DNA from: an uncultured Ignavibacteria bacterium
GTDB lineage: Bacteria > Bacteroidota > Ignavibacteria > Kapaibacteriales > Kapaibacteriaceae
Length of the DNA stretch: 39,901 nucleotides
NCBI GenBank assembly: GCA_937870915.1
Contig: CALMZQ010000195.1
Coordinates: 1-39,901, forward strand
Direction of reading: 5' to 3'
A program made the translations under genes and the position numbers. The notes beneath the pieces are model-generated. The model was not told the DNA's origin. It ran no database searches and saw only the letters and a list, made by a program, of their open reading frames with translations. This document shows positions 11,701 to 19,491 of the stretch, piece by piece; positions within the stretch are counted from its first letter, which is position 1; each line of letters opens with the position of its first letter.

Positions 11701-13324
11701 TCGTGGAGTGAATGAACGACTCGTTAAAGGAAAGCCGGTTGATATCGAGATGCGAGCCAACAAGTTGGCCCTTGCAACCATTGAGCCCTTCCTCCCGGCT
11801 ATTGAGCGACTCCAAGGCATTGCAGACGGAATTATCACAGTTAAGGGGACAACGCCTGACGATATTGAACTCGGCGGGAATGCACGATTTAAAAACGCTA
11901 GCTTCTTGTCTTCAGCTACCAATATCATCTACGATGCTGATGGAGTGCTGCACCTCGAAGGTTCAAACCTCCATCTCGATACAGTTGTGATCCGAAATCG
12001 CGATCGAGACAGGAAGAATGGAATTGCCTATGCACAAGGGCTTGTTGTCTTCAACGGTCTTGCCGTAGAAAGCCTGGATTTCACAATACGTTCTCCCGGC
12101 GTTTTGGTCATGAATAAGGCATCGCAGGCAAGAAGTCCGGATATTTTTGGTGACATCGTCATAGCCACTGGAAAGAAGCCAATCCGTTTCTTTGGCAAGC
12201 TCGACTCTCCGATGCTTGAGGGCGACATCCACGTCTTGTATACAGACATCATTTTCCCACAAGAACGATCATCAACACGATCACGATACACTGCGTTTGA
12301 GTACAACCGCGCAAGTGACACAAACAAGCGGTACAATTCTGTCTTGGAACGTGCGATGCGAGAGCGGATAGCATCCGATACGTCAGTTCGAGACACCAGC
12401 AAGGTTCATCCTGTTGCCCGTGCCTTAGAGTCGATCGTAAAGAGTACCACGGCATCCTTTGTTGACATACTTCGATACGACCTTGACATCTATCTAAAGG
12501 GGCGAACACTCATGACAATGGTGTTCGGCATGTTCGAGATCCTTATCGCAGATTTGGAGCAAGTGGATCAACGAATTCCGTTGAATTTCACTGGACGATT
12601 CGTTGACGGTTCAACCAACCTACGCGGCAAGGTTCGGGTAAAAGATGGTACGTCCACGTACAAATTCTATAAGCCATTTGTAGCCAGTGGAACACTGGAC
12701 TTTACAAGTGGAGGTATGACCGATCCTACACTTGATCTGAAAGCTGTCTATAAGGATCGACGTACTCTCAGTGACAATAAGACCGAAGACTTCCGCGTTG
12801 AAATTCTTATCACTGGGACAAAACAGAAGCCAATCGCTCGTTGGTCTGTGTATCGGAATGACCGAAAACAAGAGGGAGACTCTGCCAAGATCACAGGAGA
12901 TGCCCTTATGCTCATTCTGGTTGGCAAAACACAGGACGAACTCACATCAAGTGGTCAAGGCAATCTTGTTGGTGAAGTGAACGCCTCACTTTCCGCCATG
13001 GCAACGAGTGCCCTTGGTGATCTTCTGAGTGGAGTAGGGGGCATTGTGCAAAGCACACAGATCGATATCGGGTCCGACATCACGCAATCTCGATTGACCG
13101 TTTCTGGTCAGCTCTTCAGTGATGTGAGCTATCGCCTTACCGGTCAGATCAGCGACTTCGCAGGCAATAGCACCATCACAATCTCTGTCCCGTTCACGGT
13201 ACTCTCAGACGCCGACGCTATGCGCTACTTCATGCTCGATGTCTCTCGCTCGGTAAACACCACGGGTAACATCACACGCTACCAGCGCCTGTGGGAAGTA
13301 AAACTCGGAGCACGGCTTCCGTAG
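8702..13324 (+). CDS. tamB: TamB-like / AsmA-superfamily envelope protein
   Basis: This 1540-residue protein is the bridge-type (TamB/YhdP/AsmA) family, thought to span the periplasm and move phospholipids or help outer-membrane protein assembly. One N-terminal membrane segment lies at about residues 32-47, after a short Arg-rich cytoplasmic tail. It is followed by an AsmA-like start (EGRVACDDVHLDIFRGIVL) and a very long run of amphipathic beta repeats. The C-terminal 250 residues carry the TamB (DUF490) signature: a VKDGTSTYKFYKPFVASGTL-type segment, then GMTDPTLDLKAVYK, then LILVGKTQDEL. No adjacent BamA/TamA gene is present. The start overlaps the idh stop by ATGA. The stop sits just before a repeat hairpin separating it from the convergent acyl-CoA dehydrogenase. 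Confidence 0.88.
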   Translation: MIDDPTTSEQTAVRRPWWRRTAVFVFRWIYRLTGTAIILAGLIVLIAQTEMARTFMRKQVLSLINDQLEGRVACDDVHLDIFRGIVLEHPQLYANGTMVLEADRLSISYDLAALFGRTLAVNKVELVRPRIAIIQSKDGVWNVSHIVKPSADTTTTPPPNLTLRIRGISITEGTVVVDDRTTARGDGSVFDPMHLSLKAFELRAEVRLALKDHDYTIAINHLSFYDEFMRTLDVRELTMAARITPTFLDLQSLGIKLVKTELALRARIDNHDVLQDGINDSILALHPIIGAVDAERIWGPDVHFVVPDIDIIDSYTLKADAVFAGANFKIDDIDLHSGDGHVLGSVYLTDINDPDHLGIDIKVHDSHARYADVRRRLRFVEMPDLPFLGTTVMDRVHLTGHPADSLWFEVHGGDRPGHVDGEMKLFLAGKRLGYEVDMEIKNGDLAVFADSGVATKLNGRVLLNGRGVTLQDLEGTYQIELNRSVVATRPVRRARLMLHANGAGELTVDTMFADLTPFRLDSIDEYALTPDDRLVGYRGVINVADTAHPRYSGHVEFSAIDLAALLEAQSLPTRFTGRLDVDAEGIELDSLLGSISAEIDEFSLDDRALLPFTLKGQITSIGEIKSITIEAPFMSGEVHGAFQPSNLIGAFGTAVDNTFDAVKQRIRYFYPNSGYVEYIGAPVKPLEASFNVVLRDASPLNILMDSVTLSASARVRGRIMCSTDSMFLDIDTLDVADLIVQTDSTRIISDRVHLSTTTRLADVATSPRLIELTIVGRIDSMLTVNSMRVKKPVINMSARGDSIRLRGRAEVNDITAGVGLIGQFYADSADLLIDSLHVIVDTARGLEWRSLHSSGLTLRDGNFRVRDLAVQRLDAEVVVANGRFSTDRFDSLAVVVQNLNLASIPRFVDLSDGHPVRLIDGMVRELTARINGPWEAPVMDLDIDAIGVRYNGELIGTLATALHHENRDVTGSVTISNPALKTEVKTLDLVVKHLPLDLGLRGVNERLVKGKPVDIEMRANKLALATIEPFLPAIERLQGIADGIITVKGTTPDDIELGGNARFKNASFLSSATNIIYDADGVLHLEGSNLHLDTVVIRNRDRDRKNGIAYAQGLVVFNGLAVESLDFTIRSPGVLVMNKASQARSPDIFGDIVIATGKKPIRFFGKLDSPMLEGDIHVLYTDIIFPQERSSTRSRYTAFEYNRASDTNKRYNSVLERAMRERIASDTSVRDTSKVHPVARALESIVKSTTASFVDILRYDLDIYLKGRTLMTMVFGMFEILIADLEQVDQRIPLNFTGRFVDGSTNLRGKVRVKDGTSTYKFYKPFVASGTLDFTSGGMTDPTLDLKAVYKDRRTLSDNKTEDFRVEILITGTKQKPIARWSVYRNDRKQEGDSAKITGDALMLILVGKTQDELTSSGQGNLVGEVNASLSAMATSALGDLLSGVGGIVQSTQIDIGSDITQSRLTVSGQLFSDVSYRLTGQISDFAGNSTITISVPFTVLSDADAMRYFMLDVSRSVNTTGNITRYQRLWEVKLGARLP

Positions 13325-13412
13325 CTAGAATGTTGAGAATGTTAGATTGTTAGATTGTTAGAGTGCTGCTTTCGTCTAGCACTCTAGCACTCTAGCACTC
13401 TAACAATCTAAC
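13325..13412. terminator. 8-bp-repeat inverted array, likely bidirectional terminator
   Basis: Bases 13349-13367 and 13394-13412 form a perfect 19-base inverted repeat. Both arms are made of 8-base tandem units: gttagatt, gttagatt, gttagagt on the left, and agcactct three times then taacaatc on the right. The loop is 26 bases. It lies between the convergent TamB-like gene and acyl-CoA dehydrogenase, and the right arm contains the dehydrogenase stop codon (13408-13410). No T-run is obvious, but position and stem strength suggest transcription termination for both strands. Confidence 0.75.
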
Positions 13413-14559
13413 TGACTTCCTTCAACAACTCCCTTGCGATCACGATATGTTGGATCTCGCTTGTGCCTTCGTAGATCTCGGTGATCTTTGCATCTCGGAG
13501 GTAGCGCTCAACAAGATATTCACGAACGTAGCCATAGCCGCCGTGAACTTGGATGGATTCGAGAGCGTTGTAGACGGCTGTCTGTGATGCCATGAGTTTT
13601 GCTTGTGCAGCAGCCTTGATGTAGTTCTGATGTTGATCCTTCATGTAGGCGGCACGATAGACAAGCATGCGCGAGGCTTCGAGTCGTGTTGCCATGTCGG
13701 CCAACTTGAGTTGGATGGCTTGAAGGTCTGCTATTGGCTTGCCGAATGCCTTGCGTTGGGTTGAATAAACCAACGCTGCATCGAATGAGCCCTTTGCGAT
13801 ACCGAGTGCCTGTGCAGCGATGCCGATCCGCCCGCCGTTCAGTGACTCCATCGCGATCTTAAATCCCTGTCCTACATCTCCAAGAACCTGGTCATCCGGT
13901 ACAAAAACATTGGTGAGTCCAATGGAACACGTATCGCTTGAACGAATACCCAGCTTGTCTTCCTTTAGACCAGGCTCAAAGCCGGGCGTGTCGCGCGGGA
14001 TGATAAAGCAGGAAATACCTCGGTGACGCAGCTCGCGATTGGTCTGAGCCATAACCAAATAGGTGCCGGCCGTTGTTCCGTTCGTTATCCAATTCTTGGT
14101 TCCATTCAAAACCCAACCGCCATCAACCTTTTCGGCTGATGTGTGCTGAGAGGTTGCATCAGACCCGGCCTCAGGCTCGGAGAGACAGAAGGCACCGTGG
14201 ACCTGACCCGTAGCGAGCGGGCGAAGCCACTTTTCCTTTTGTGCATCAGACCCATAGGTCTCTAGGCCCCAGCAGACAAGGGAGTTGTTCACTGACATCA
14301 CAACGCCTACCGAGGCATCAACGGCGGAGATCTCCTCCATGGCCAATACGTAGCTGAAAGCATCAAGTCCCGATCCGCCCCATTCTGGAGAGACCATCAT
14401 CCCGAGAAAACCCAGCTCTCCCAACTTTTTCACAATCTCCGTAGGAAAGATTCCGTTCTTATCACGCTCGATCGATGTGGGTGCAACTTCGTCACGCGCA
14501 AATTGGCGTGCTGTGTCGCGAATCATTTCGTGCGTCTCGGTTAGCTGGAGCGTGAACAT
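13408..14559 (-). CDS. Acyl-CoA dehydrogenase (short-chain/butyryl type)
   Basis: This FAD enzyme oxidises acyl-CoA to trans-2-enoyl-CoA and passes electrons to ETF. The 383-residue length is typical. The N-terminal alpha domain begins MFTLQLTETHEMIRDTARQF; the beta domain carries FCLSEPEAGSDA and WITNG; the C-terminal helical domain has QAIQLKLADMATRLEASRML. The catalytic Glu is E364 in YEGTSEIQ, the position used by short-chain, butyryl and glutaryl enzymes. The enzyme should be soluble and cytoplasmic. It follows anmK after 78 bases and has its own perfect TAnnTTTG box at 14594-14601, so it may be transcribed separately from nuoAB-anmK. Substrate chain length cannot be fixed from sequence. 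Confidence 0.94.
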   Translation of the reverse strand: MFTLQLTETHEMIRDTARQFARDEVAPTSIERDKNGIFPTEIVKKLGELGFLGMMVSPEWGGSGLDAFSYVLAMEEISAVDASVGVVMSVNNSLVCWGLETYGSDAQKEKWLRPLATGQVHGAFCLSEPEAGSDATSQHTSAEKVDGGWVLNGTKNWITNGTTAGTYLVMAQTNRELRHRGISCFIIPRDTPGFEPGLKEDKLGIRSSDTCSIGLTNVFVPDDQVLGDVGQGFKIAMESLNGGRIGIAAQALGIAKGSFDAALVYSTQRKAFGKPIADLQAIQLKLADMATRLEASRMLVYRAAYMKDQHQNYIKAAAQAKLMASQTAVYNALESIQVHGGYGYVREYLVERYLRDAKITEIYEGTSEIQHIVIARELLKEVS

Positions 14560-14593
14560 GCGGAAAACCTTGCGTGTTAATATCGTGAGACGG

Positions 14594-14601
14594 CAAAATT
14601 A
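14594..14601 (-). promoter_or_regulatory. Probable -7 promoter box for acyl-CoA dehydrogenase
   Basis: The minus strand reads TAATTTTG, a perfect TAnnTTTG match, 34 bases upstream of the acyl-CoA dehydrogenase ATG in the 78-base gap after anmK. A -33 element is not clear. Confidence 0.5.
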
Positions 14602-14637
14602 CGAAACACAGCTGAGTAGCGTAGAGTTCTCGGTTTT

Positions 14638-15735
14638 TCAAGCCTTTGCGATACTGCCCAGTACAACGGCTCGGCTAGCACCTGTCACCCTTGGAAGGTT
14701 GCCCGGGAGTCCATTGATCGTTCGCCATCCCAAATAGGCAAAAGCCATTGCTTCCTTGGCATTCCAATGTTCATGCACCACAATTGTAGCCTCAACTCCC
14801 GCCTCGCGTAGCAAGACTCCGATGCGTTCCAACAAGTATGAATTCTGCGAGCCCCCTCCAGAAACAAGAATTTCCGTTGTTGTAGGAGCGTATCGCTTGA
14901 TGTGGTCTGCAACCGACCATGCTGTTACCTCGGTCATTGTTGTAACAACATCTTCAAGGGGGCTTGATGGATGCGAATATTTTGTGATCAGCCGGCGCGC
15001 CTCGGACTCCGAAAACAACTCCCGTCCGGTAGATTTAGGAGGATCCTGGTTGTAGTAGGGGAAGGACGTACACTCTTGAAACATTGGTGGGATCACACGT
15101 CCGGCGCGACCTATATGCCCGTCTGTGTCGTATCGTTTTCCAAATGTGGATCTAATCCCGGCGTCGATCCAAACATTGCCAGGACCCGTGTCAAACGCCC
15201 ACACGTCTACGGTAGAAGCATTGCGAGGCAGGATGGTGATGTTTGCCATACCTCCCACGTTCAAAGCAACTCTATCGACGGTGGGGTGAACAAGCGTAGC
15301 TGCATCAAACACAGGGACGAGTGGAGCCCCTTGACCACCAAGTGCGATATCAGCGGAACGGAAATCGTGGATAACCGGAATTGACAGCAGAGCTGCGAGG
15401 GCTGGACCCGAGGCAGCTTGCCACGTAGAGACTGGAGGGTGGTGCCAAAGTGTTTGACCATGAATGGCCACACCGCTGAGCGGTTCAGAGAATGATCGTT
15501 CACGAACCACGGCCGCATAATCTCGGGCGAGGAAGAACGGCAGATCGCACAATTCTTCCATAGAAGCGCTTCCGGCGAGTGCGCGCATGATCAATTCTCT
15601 CGTGTCATCAGAGAAGGGGCGGGTCTCAAACGAACAAAGGGAGACCATGTGGCGGTCTCCCTTGTTTGAAATTTCGCAGATCGCCATATCGATCGCATCG
15701 ACTGACGTGCCCGTCATGATCCCGGCTATCACCAT
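14638..15735 (-). CDS. anmK: Anhydro-N-acetylmuramic acid kinase
   Basis: AnmK phosphorylates and hydrolyses 1,6-anhydro-MurNAc to MurNAc-6-phosphate in peptidoglycan recycling. The 365-residue protein has the ASKHA-fold hallmarks: [19 protein letters not shown] at the N-terminus (phosphate loop), SGVAIHGQTLWHHPP, LNVGGMANITILP and FDTGPGNVWID in the middle, and the adenosine motif VSGGGSQNSYLLERI near the C-terminus. The length is normal. The start codon overlaps the nuoB stop by one base (TAATG), so translation is probably coupled to the nuo genes, an odd partnership. No other muropeptide-recycling genes are nearby. Confidence 0.95.
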   Translation of the reverse strand: MVIAGIMTGTSVDAIDMAICEISNKGDRHMVSLCSFETRPFSDDTRELIMRALAGSASMEELCDLPFFLARDYAAVVRERSFSEPLSGVAIHGQTLWHHPPVSTWQAASGPALAALLSIPVIHDFRSADIALGGQGAPLVPVFDAATLVHPTVDRVALNVGGMANITILPRNASTVDVWAFDTGPGNVWIDAGIRSTFGKRYDTDGHIGRAGRVIPPMFQECTSFPYYNQDPPKSTGRELFSESEARRLITKYSHPSSPLEDVVTTMTEVTAWSVADHIKRYAPTTTEILVSGGGSQNSYLLERIGVLLREAGVEATIVVHEHWNAKEAMAFAYLGWRTINGLPGNLPRVTGASRAVVLGSIAKA

Positions 15736-16268
15736 TACGGTGTGACTATGAGATCGGACCGACGAATATCACCTGTATCCTTACCGAGATTGAGGAGCTG
15801 GGGCTTGGATTGAGCTACCTTATCCTGGATGAACATCAATGCATTCATCAGAGCTTCCGGACGTGGCGGACAACCCGAGACGTAAGCATCTACCGGTAAG
15901 AATAGATCAATACCTTGTACTACCGGATACGAGCGAAACATACCGCCTGTAGACGTGCAAACGCCCATGGCGATGCACCACTTTGGGTCCGGCATTTGAT
16001 CCCAAATCTTCTTTACTACCCAAGACATCTTATACGTTACCGTGCCGGCAACGATCATGAGATCTGCCTGGCGTGGCGAGAACGAAAATCGTTCTGAACC
16101 AAAACGCGATGAGTCCGCACGTGGTCCTCCAAATGCCATCATCTCGATAGCACAGCAGGAAATACCCATAGGCATAGGCCAAAGAGAATTTTTCTGCGCC
16201 CAGGTGATCAGCGAATCAACGGTAGTGGTGACGAATCCGTCACGCGCAATCTGTTCGTTCAATCCCAT
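15735..16268 (-). CDS. nuoB: NADH-quinone oxidoreductase subunit B
   Basis: This peripheral-arm subunit of complex I holds the terminal 4Fe-4S cluster N2 beside the quinone site. The 177-residue protein shows the four cluster Cys: the tandem pair C38-C39 in [10 protein letters not shown]104 in GVCTSTGGM and C133 in [10 protein letters not shown]. The start [11 protein letters not shown] was chosen because the longer open frame (37 extra codons) only overlaps nuoA and is unlike the family. It overlaps the end of nuoA by 10 bases and the start of anmK by one. The usual next gene, nuoC, is missing here and anmK takes its place. Confidence 0.97.
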   Translation of the reverse strand: MGLNEQIARDGFVTTTVDSLITWAQKNSLWPMPMGISCCAIEMMAFGGPRADSSRFGSERFSFSPRQADLMIVAGTVTYKMSWVVKKIWDQMPDPKWCIAMGVCTSTGGMFRSYPVVQGIDLFLPVDAYVSGCPPRPEALMNALMFIQDKVAQSKPQLLNLGKDTGDIRRSDLIVTP

Positions 16269-16618
16269 CGTAGAGCACCTTTCTTGATGACGTAGAGATA
16301 GCCGCTGAACAGCAAGACCATGAACAGAACCATTGCGGCAAGACCGTAATATCCAAGTTCGCGGAACTGTACGGCCCAAGGATACATGAATACGATCTCG
16401 ATGTCAAAGAGGATGAACATCATTGCAACGAGATAGAACTTTACTGTGAATCGCTCACGAGCGGTCTTCACAGGTTCCATGCCGGACTCATACGTAGAGA
16501 GCTTTGTACGCGTGCTTTTACGCGGACCAACGTTCTCTGCGATCAAGATGTTCATCACGCCAAAGATCAGACCGAGAACGATCATGATCATAAGCGGTAT
16601 ATAGTCGAGGATCATCAC
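16259..16618 (-). CDS. nuoA: NADH-quinone oxidoreductase subunit A
   Basis: This small membrane subunit of complex I sits near the quinone channel. The 119-residue protein has three membrane helices (about 5-27, 60-80, 90-112). The conserved loop between the first two contains [12 protein letters not shown] (the ESG motif), and [15 protein letters not shown] follows, both hallmarks of the family. A strong ribosome-binding site (aggag, 5 bases before ATG) supports the start at 16618; the second Met (16615) is an alternative. A perfect TAnnTTTG box lies 22 bases upstream. It heads the nuoA-nuoB-anmK transcript and is divergent from the metallo-beta-lactamase operon. Confidence 0.96.
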   Translation of the reverse strand: MMILDYIPLMIMIVLGLIFGVMNILIAENVGPRKSTRTKLSTYESGMEPVKTARERFTVKFYLVAMMFILFDIEIVFMYPWAVQFRELGYYGLAAMVLFMVLLFSGYLYVIKKGALRWD

Positions 16619-16639
16619 AACTCCTGTTGTCTAGATAGG

Positions 16640-16647
16640 CAAAGATA
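16640..16647 (-). promoter_or_regulatory. Probable -7 promoter box for nuoA-nuoB-anmK
   Basis: The minus strand reads TATCTTTG, a perfect TAnnTTTG match, 21 bases upstream of the nuoA ATG. The short leader contains the aggag ribosome-binding site. Confidence 0.6.
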
Positions 16648-16679
16648 ACGATTCTCCCAACCCGTCGTAGTTTCCGCGT

Positions 16680-17333
16680 ATGCCAATTGTCCACGCATTT
16701 GAATGTGGCCCTGTAGCCACAATGTGTTATCTCGTTTGTAACCCCGCCCTGGCCCATGCCTACGTGGTGGATGCCCCATTTGGCTGCACCCAGCCGGTCA
16801 TGGAAGAGGTGGATCGTCAGGGCTGCACCATAACCGACATCCTCCTTACACATACGCATTGGGATCACACGGCAGATTGTGCTGGATTGGCGTCGGCAAC
16901 AGGCGCAAAAGTAGTGGTCCACGCGGCCGACCTCTTTCGGCTCATCGACCCGATGAAACATACCATTTGGCCCTTGCCATTCACCATTGCTCCGGTCCTC
17001 AACGCAATTCCTCTCGATGGAGTTCAGGGTGTTCTTGAGTTAGGGGGCGGGCAAGCCCCCTTGCGATTTATCCACACACCCGGGCATACGGAGGGCGGGA
17101 TGTGTTTTATCGATGATGCATCACGATATGTTTTTGCCGGAGATACGCTCTTCCGGGGCAGTGTTGGACGCGTGGATCTACCCGGTGGAGACGCGGCCAC
17201 CTTGCTCGAGGCCATACGCACAAGGCTCTTTGCACTACCGGATGACATGATTGTCTTTCCCGGCCATGGGCCAACCACCACCATTGGTGATGAACGAAGA
17301 GGGAACCCATACGTTGGAGAGAATGCAGAATGA
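16680..17333 (+). CDS. Metallo-beta-lactamase fold hydrolase (glyoxalase II-like)
   Basis: This 217-residue protein has the binuclear-zinc hydrolase fold. Visible ligands are H58, H60, D62 and H63 in THTHWDH, H136 in HTPGHTEGG, D155 in FAGDTLF, and a final His in FPGHG. The compact length and lack of a C-terminal substrate domain match the YcbL/glyoxalase II-like branch, which hydrolyses thioesters such as S-lactoylglutathione or related thiols. The physiological substrate is not predictable. It is cytoplasmic, with no signal peptide. Its stop overlaps the start of the LptE-type lipoprotein gene (ATGA). It is divergent from nuoA across 61 bases. Confidence 0.9.
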   Translation: MPIVHAFECGPVATMCYLVCNPALAHAYVVDAPFGCTQPVMEEVDRQGCTITDILLTHTHWDHTADCAGLASATGAKVVVHAADLFRLIDPMKHTIWPLPFTIAPVLNAIPLDGVQGVLELGGGQAPLRFIHTPGHTEGGMCFIDDASRYVFAGDTLFRGSVGRVDLPGGDAATLLEAIRTRLFALPDDMIVFPGHGPTTTIGDERRGNPYVGENAE

Positions 17334-17866
17334 AAAACGTTTCATACATCCTTCATGCGAGCCACATCATACACAAACTACTTTTGTCTGTTGCTTTGGT
17401 TGTACTAGCGGTATTGGCATCTGCTTGCTACTCCTTTCGCGGCGGGTCCGTCCCGGAACACATACAGACAATGTCTGTTGCATCGGTTATAGATCGAAGC
17501 GGTTTTGGTGACCCTACCTTCCGAGAGTTCTGCACGGAGACGCTTGTTCGCAGGTTCCGGAGCGACAACACCGTTCAACTGGTGGAAGACAATGGCGACG
17601 CGCGACTCTCTCCAGTGCTCACACGAGTACAGGATCAAATCGCAACGGTTCAATCGGGGGATCTTGAGAACCAACGTCGTATCGTGGTGGCAGTAGAAGC
17701 GGAATACTTCGATGCCGTCAAAAACAAGGTGGTGTGGAAGCGGACGTTCGAGAACTTCGACGTCTATGATGTGGCAGATGCAACAGAGGGACGGCGGCAA
17801 GCAGCCGAACGAGCTCTGCGACGTATCGCCGACGACATGCTCCTAGCCGTTGTCTCCGACTGGTGA
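17330..17866 (+). CDS. lptE: LptE-family LPS-assembly lipoprotein
   Basis: This 178-residue protein is a lipoprotein of the Bacteroidota LptE type, expected to plug the LptD barrel that inserts lipopolysaccharide in the outer leaflet. The N-terminal signal has a hydrophobic stretch at about 17-31 and a lipobox LASAC ending at Cys33. It is followed by the family signature CYSFRGGSVPEHIQTMSV, a VIDRSG segment, and a middle domain with FCTETLVRRF and KVVWKRTFENF. It is translationally coupled to the upstream metallo-hydrolase and tightly followed by the glycosyltransferase. No lptD is in the window. The signature is characteristic, but sequence conservation in this family is low. Confidence 0.82.
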   Translation: MKNVSYILHASHIIHKLLLSVALVVLAVLASACYSFRGGSVPEHIQTMSVASVIDRSGFGDPTFREFCTETLVRRFRSDNTVQLVEDNGDARLSPVLTRVQDQIATVQSGDLENQRRIVVAVEAEYFDAVKNKVVWKRTFENFDVYDVADATEGRRQAAERALRRIADDMLLAVVSDW

Positions 17867-17919
17867 ACGAACTGAACCAGAACGTTCTGTTCCCTTCACA
17901 TTTTAGGTCCGGTCACGCC

Positions 17920-19374
17920 ATGGAAGATCTGCTTCTCGGTGCGTACTTTCTTTCTCTTTGTGTCCTCTTCGCCTTTGGTCTGCATGGCCTGGTGATGATC
18001 TACTACTATCACAAGACACAGAAAGTCACGCACGAAGCCCCGACTCATTCTCGGGAAGACCTGCCTATCGTCACCATTCAACTCCCGTTCTATAACGAGT
18101 TGTATGTGGTAGACCGTCTTGTTGAGGCCGTTTGCCTTATAGACTATCCAAAGGACAAGCTCGAGATCCAGCTTCTCGACGATTCCACGGATGAGACCGT
18201 TGATCTCTCGCTTGCCCTTGTAGAGCGATTCCGCATGGAAGGCTTTGATATCAAGCATATTCACCGAACGAATCGTCAAGGCTATAAGGCGGGCGCACTC
18301 AAAGAGGGCCTTGCAATGGCTCGTGGAGAATTCGTTGCCATCTTCGATGCGGACTTCGTGCCACATCCGGACTTCCTTATCAAGACCGTCCCGTATTTCG
18401 CCGATGATAAGGTTGGCATGGTTCAAACACGCTGGGAGCATCTCAACGAGGACTACTCATTCCTTACTCGAGCACAAGCACTTGCTCTTGATGGTCACTT
18501 TGTGATCGAACAACAGATCCGTCACAAGGCAGGCTTCTTCATCAACTTCAACGGCACAGCCGGCGTGTGGCGCAAAAAGACCATCGAAGATGCTGGAAAC
18601 TGGCACAGCGATACACTGGCCGAAGATCTCGACCTTTCGTACCGTGCTCAACTTCGCGGCTGGCGCTTTGTGTTCTTGAATGATGTTACGTCGCCTGCAG
18701 AACTTCCTGCAGATATCAATTCCCTCAAAACCCAACAGTTCCGTTGGACGAAAGGGGCTGTTGAAACGGCAAAGAAACTTCTTCCTTCTGTATGGAAGAG
18801 CGGACTCTCCGTCAAGCACAAGCTTGAATGCACGGTCCACCTTACGAGTAACATCGTCTTCCCGTTCATCATGCTGGTTGCCTTCCTCAATGTACCGATC
18901 GTGATCATCAAGAACGAAGTTGGCGGATACGACGCGTTCTTCAGCTTCATGTCCATCTTCGTCCTCGCAAGCATTTCGTCGTTCTTGTTCTATATGTACG
19001 CGCAGCGTGCCATCCACCTCGATTGGCAGCGTAGACTCCTTCTCTTCCCGGTCTTCATGGCTGGATCGATGGGACTAGCCGTAAACAACACTCGTGCGGT
19101 GTTCGAAGCGATTATCGGTAAGAAGACGGAATTCAAGCGGACACCGAAGTACGCCATCGAACAGAACAATGATCAATGGAAGAAGAAGCGTTATGTGCAG
19201 AGGAAGATCGGCTGGATCGTGATGGTAGAACTTGGTCTCGCAGCCTACTTCGTCTTTGGTATCGTAACGTCTATTAGCTATCTCGAGATCGCGGCAATTC
19301 CATTCCAACTCATGTTCCTCATCGGCTTCGGAACCGTTGGCACTCTCTCTTTGCGCCACGCACTCGGTCGCTAA
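17920..19374 (+). CDS. Membrane processive glycosyltransferase, family 2 (cellulose-synthase-like)
   Basis: This 484-residue inner-membrane enzyme is of the BcsA/CslA-type family 2, which extends and often exports beta-linked glycans. A membrane helix at about 6-30 precedes the catalytic domain. All processive motifs are visible: D87-D88 in LLDDSTDE, DAD at 143-145, E235-D236 in TLAEDLDLSYR, and QxxRW at 272-276 (QQFRW). At least four C-terminal helices follow (about 305-480). The start at ATG 17920 is preferred because it begins just before the first helix; a GTG at 17863 overlapping the lptE stop (GTGA) is the alternative and adds 19 polar residues. There is no PilZ domain or bcs gene nearby, so the product could be a mannan, glucomannan or other glycan. 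A terminator follows. Confidence 0.9.
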   Translation: MEDLLLGAYFLSLCVLFAFGLHGLVMIYYYHKTQKVTHEAPTHSREDLPIVTIQLPFYNELYVVDRLVEAVCLIDYPKDKLEIQLLDDSTDETVDLSLALVERFRMEGFDIKHIHRTNRQGYKAGALKEGLAMARGEFVAIFDADFVPHPDFLIKTVPYFADDKVGMVQTRWEHLNEDYSFLTRAQALALDGHFVIEQQIRHKAGFFINFNGTAGVWRKKTIEDAGNWHSDTLAEDLDLSYRAQLRGWRFVFLNDVTSPAELPADINSLKTQQFRWTKGAVETAKKLLPSVWKSGLSVKHKLECTVHLTSNIVFPFIMLVAFLNVPIVIIKNEVGGYDAFFSFMSIFVLASISSFLFYMYAQRAIHLDWQRRLLLFPVFMAGSMGLAVNNTRAVFEAIIGKKTEFKRTPKYAIEQNNDQWKKKRYVQRKIGWIVMVELGLAAYFVFGIVTSISYLEIAAIPFQLMFLIGFGTVGTLSLRHALGR

Positions 19375-19397
19375 TCTCGCTCCTCAAGCAATAACCC

Positions 19398-19433
19398 AAC
19401 AGAAGGTTGAGCCTCGGCTCGACCTTCTGTTTT
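19398..19433 (+). terminator. Rho-independent terminator after family 2 glycosyltransferase
   Basis: A 15-base-pair stem (arms 19398-19412 and 19417-19431, one G-T pair) with a ctcg tetraloop is followed by a short T-run. It lies 23 bases after the glycosyltransferase stop and ends the metallo-hydrolase/lptE/glycosyltransferase transcript. Confidence 0.88.
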
Positions 19434-19445
19434 AACTTGTGCATT

Positions 19446-19491
19446 GTAACCTTGTAACCCCGAATCCCCGTAACTATGAAACTCGTAACAT
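19446..19491. repeat. Degenerate GTAAC 8-bp periodic stretch across the FAH gene start
   Basis: GTAAC or close variants recur at 19446, 19454, 19462 (gaatc), 19470, 19478 (gaaac) and 19485, mostly at 8-base spacing. The start codon of the FAH-family gene (19476-19478) lies inside this stretch. The unit resembles the GTAACTC array at 20490-20569. It may be a decayed array or partly coincidence. Confidence 0.5.
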
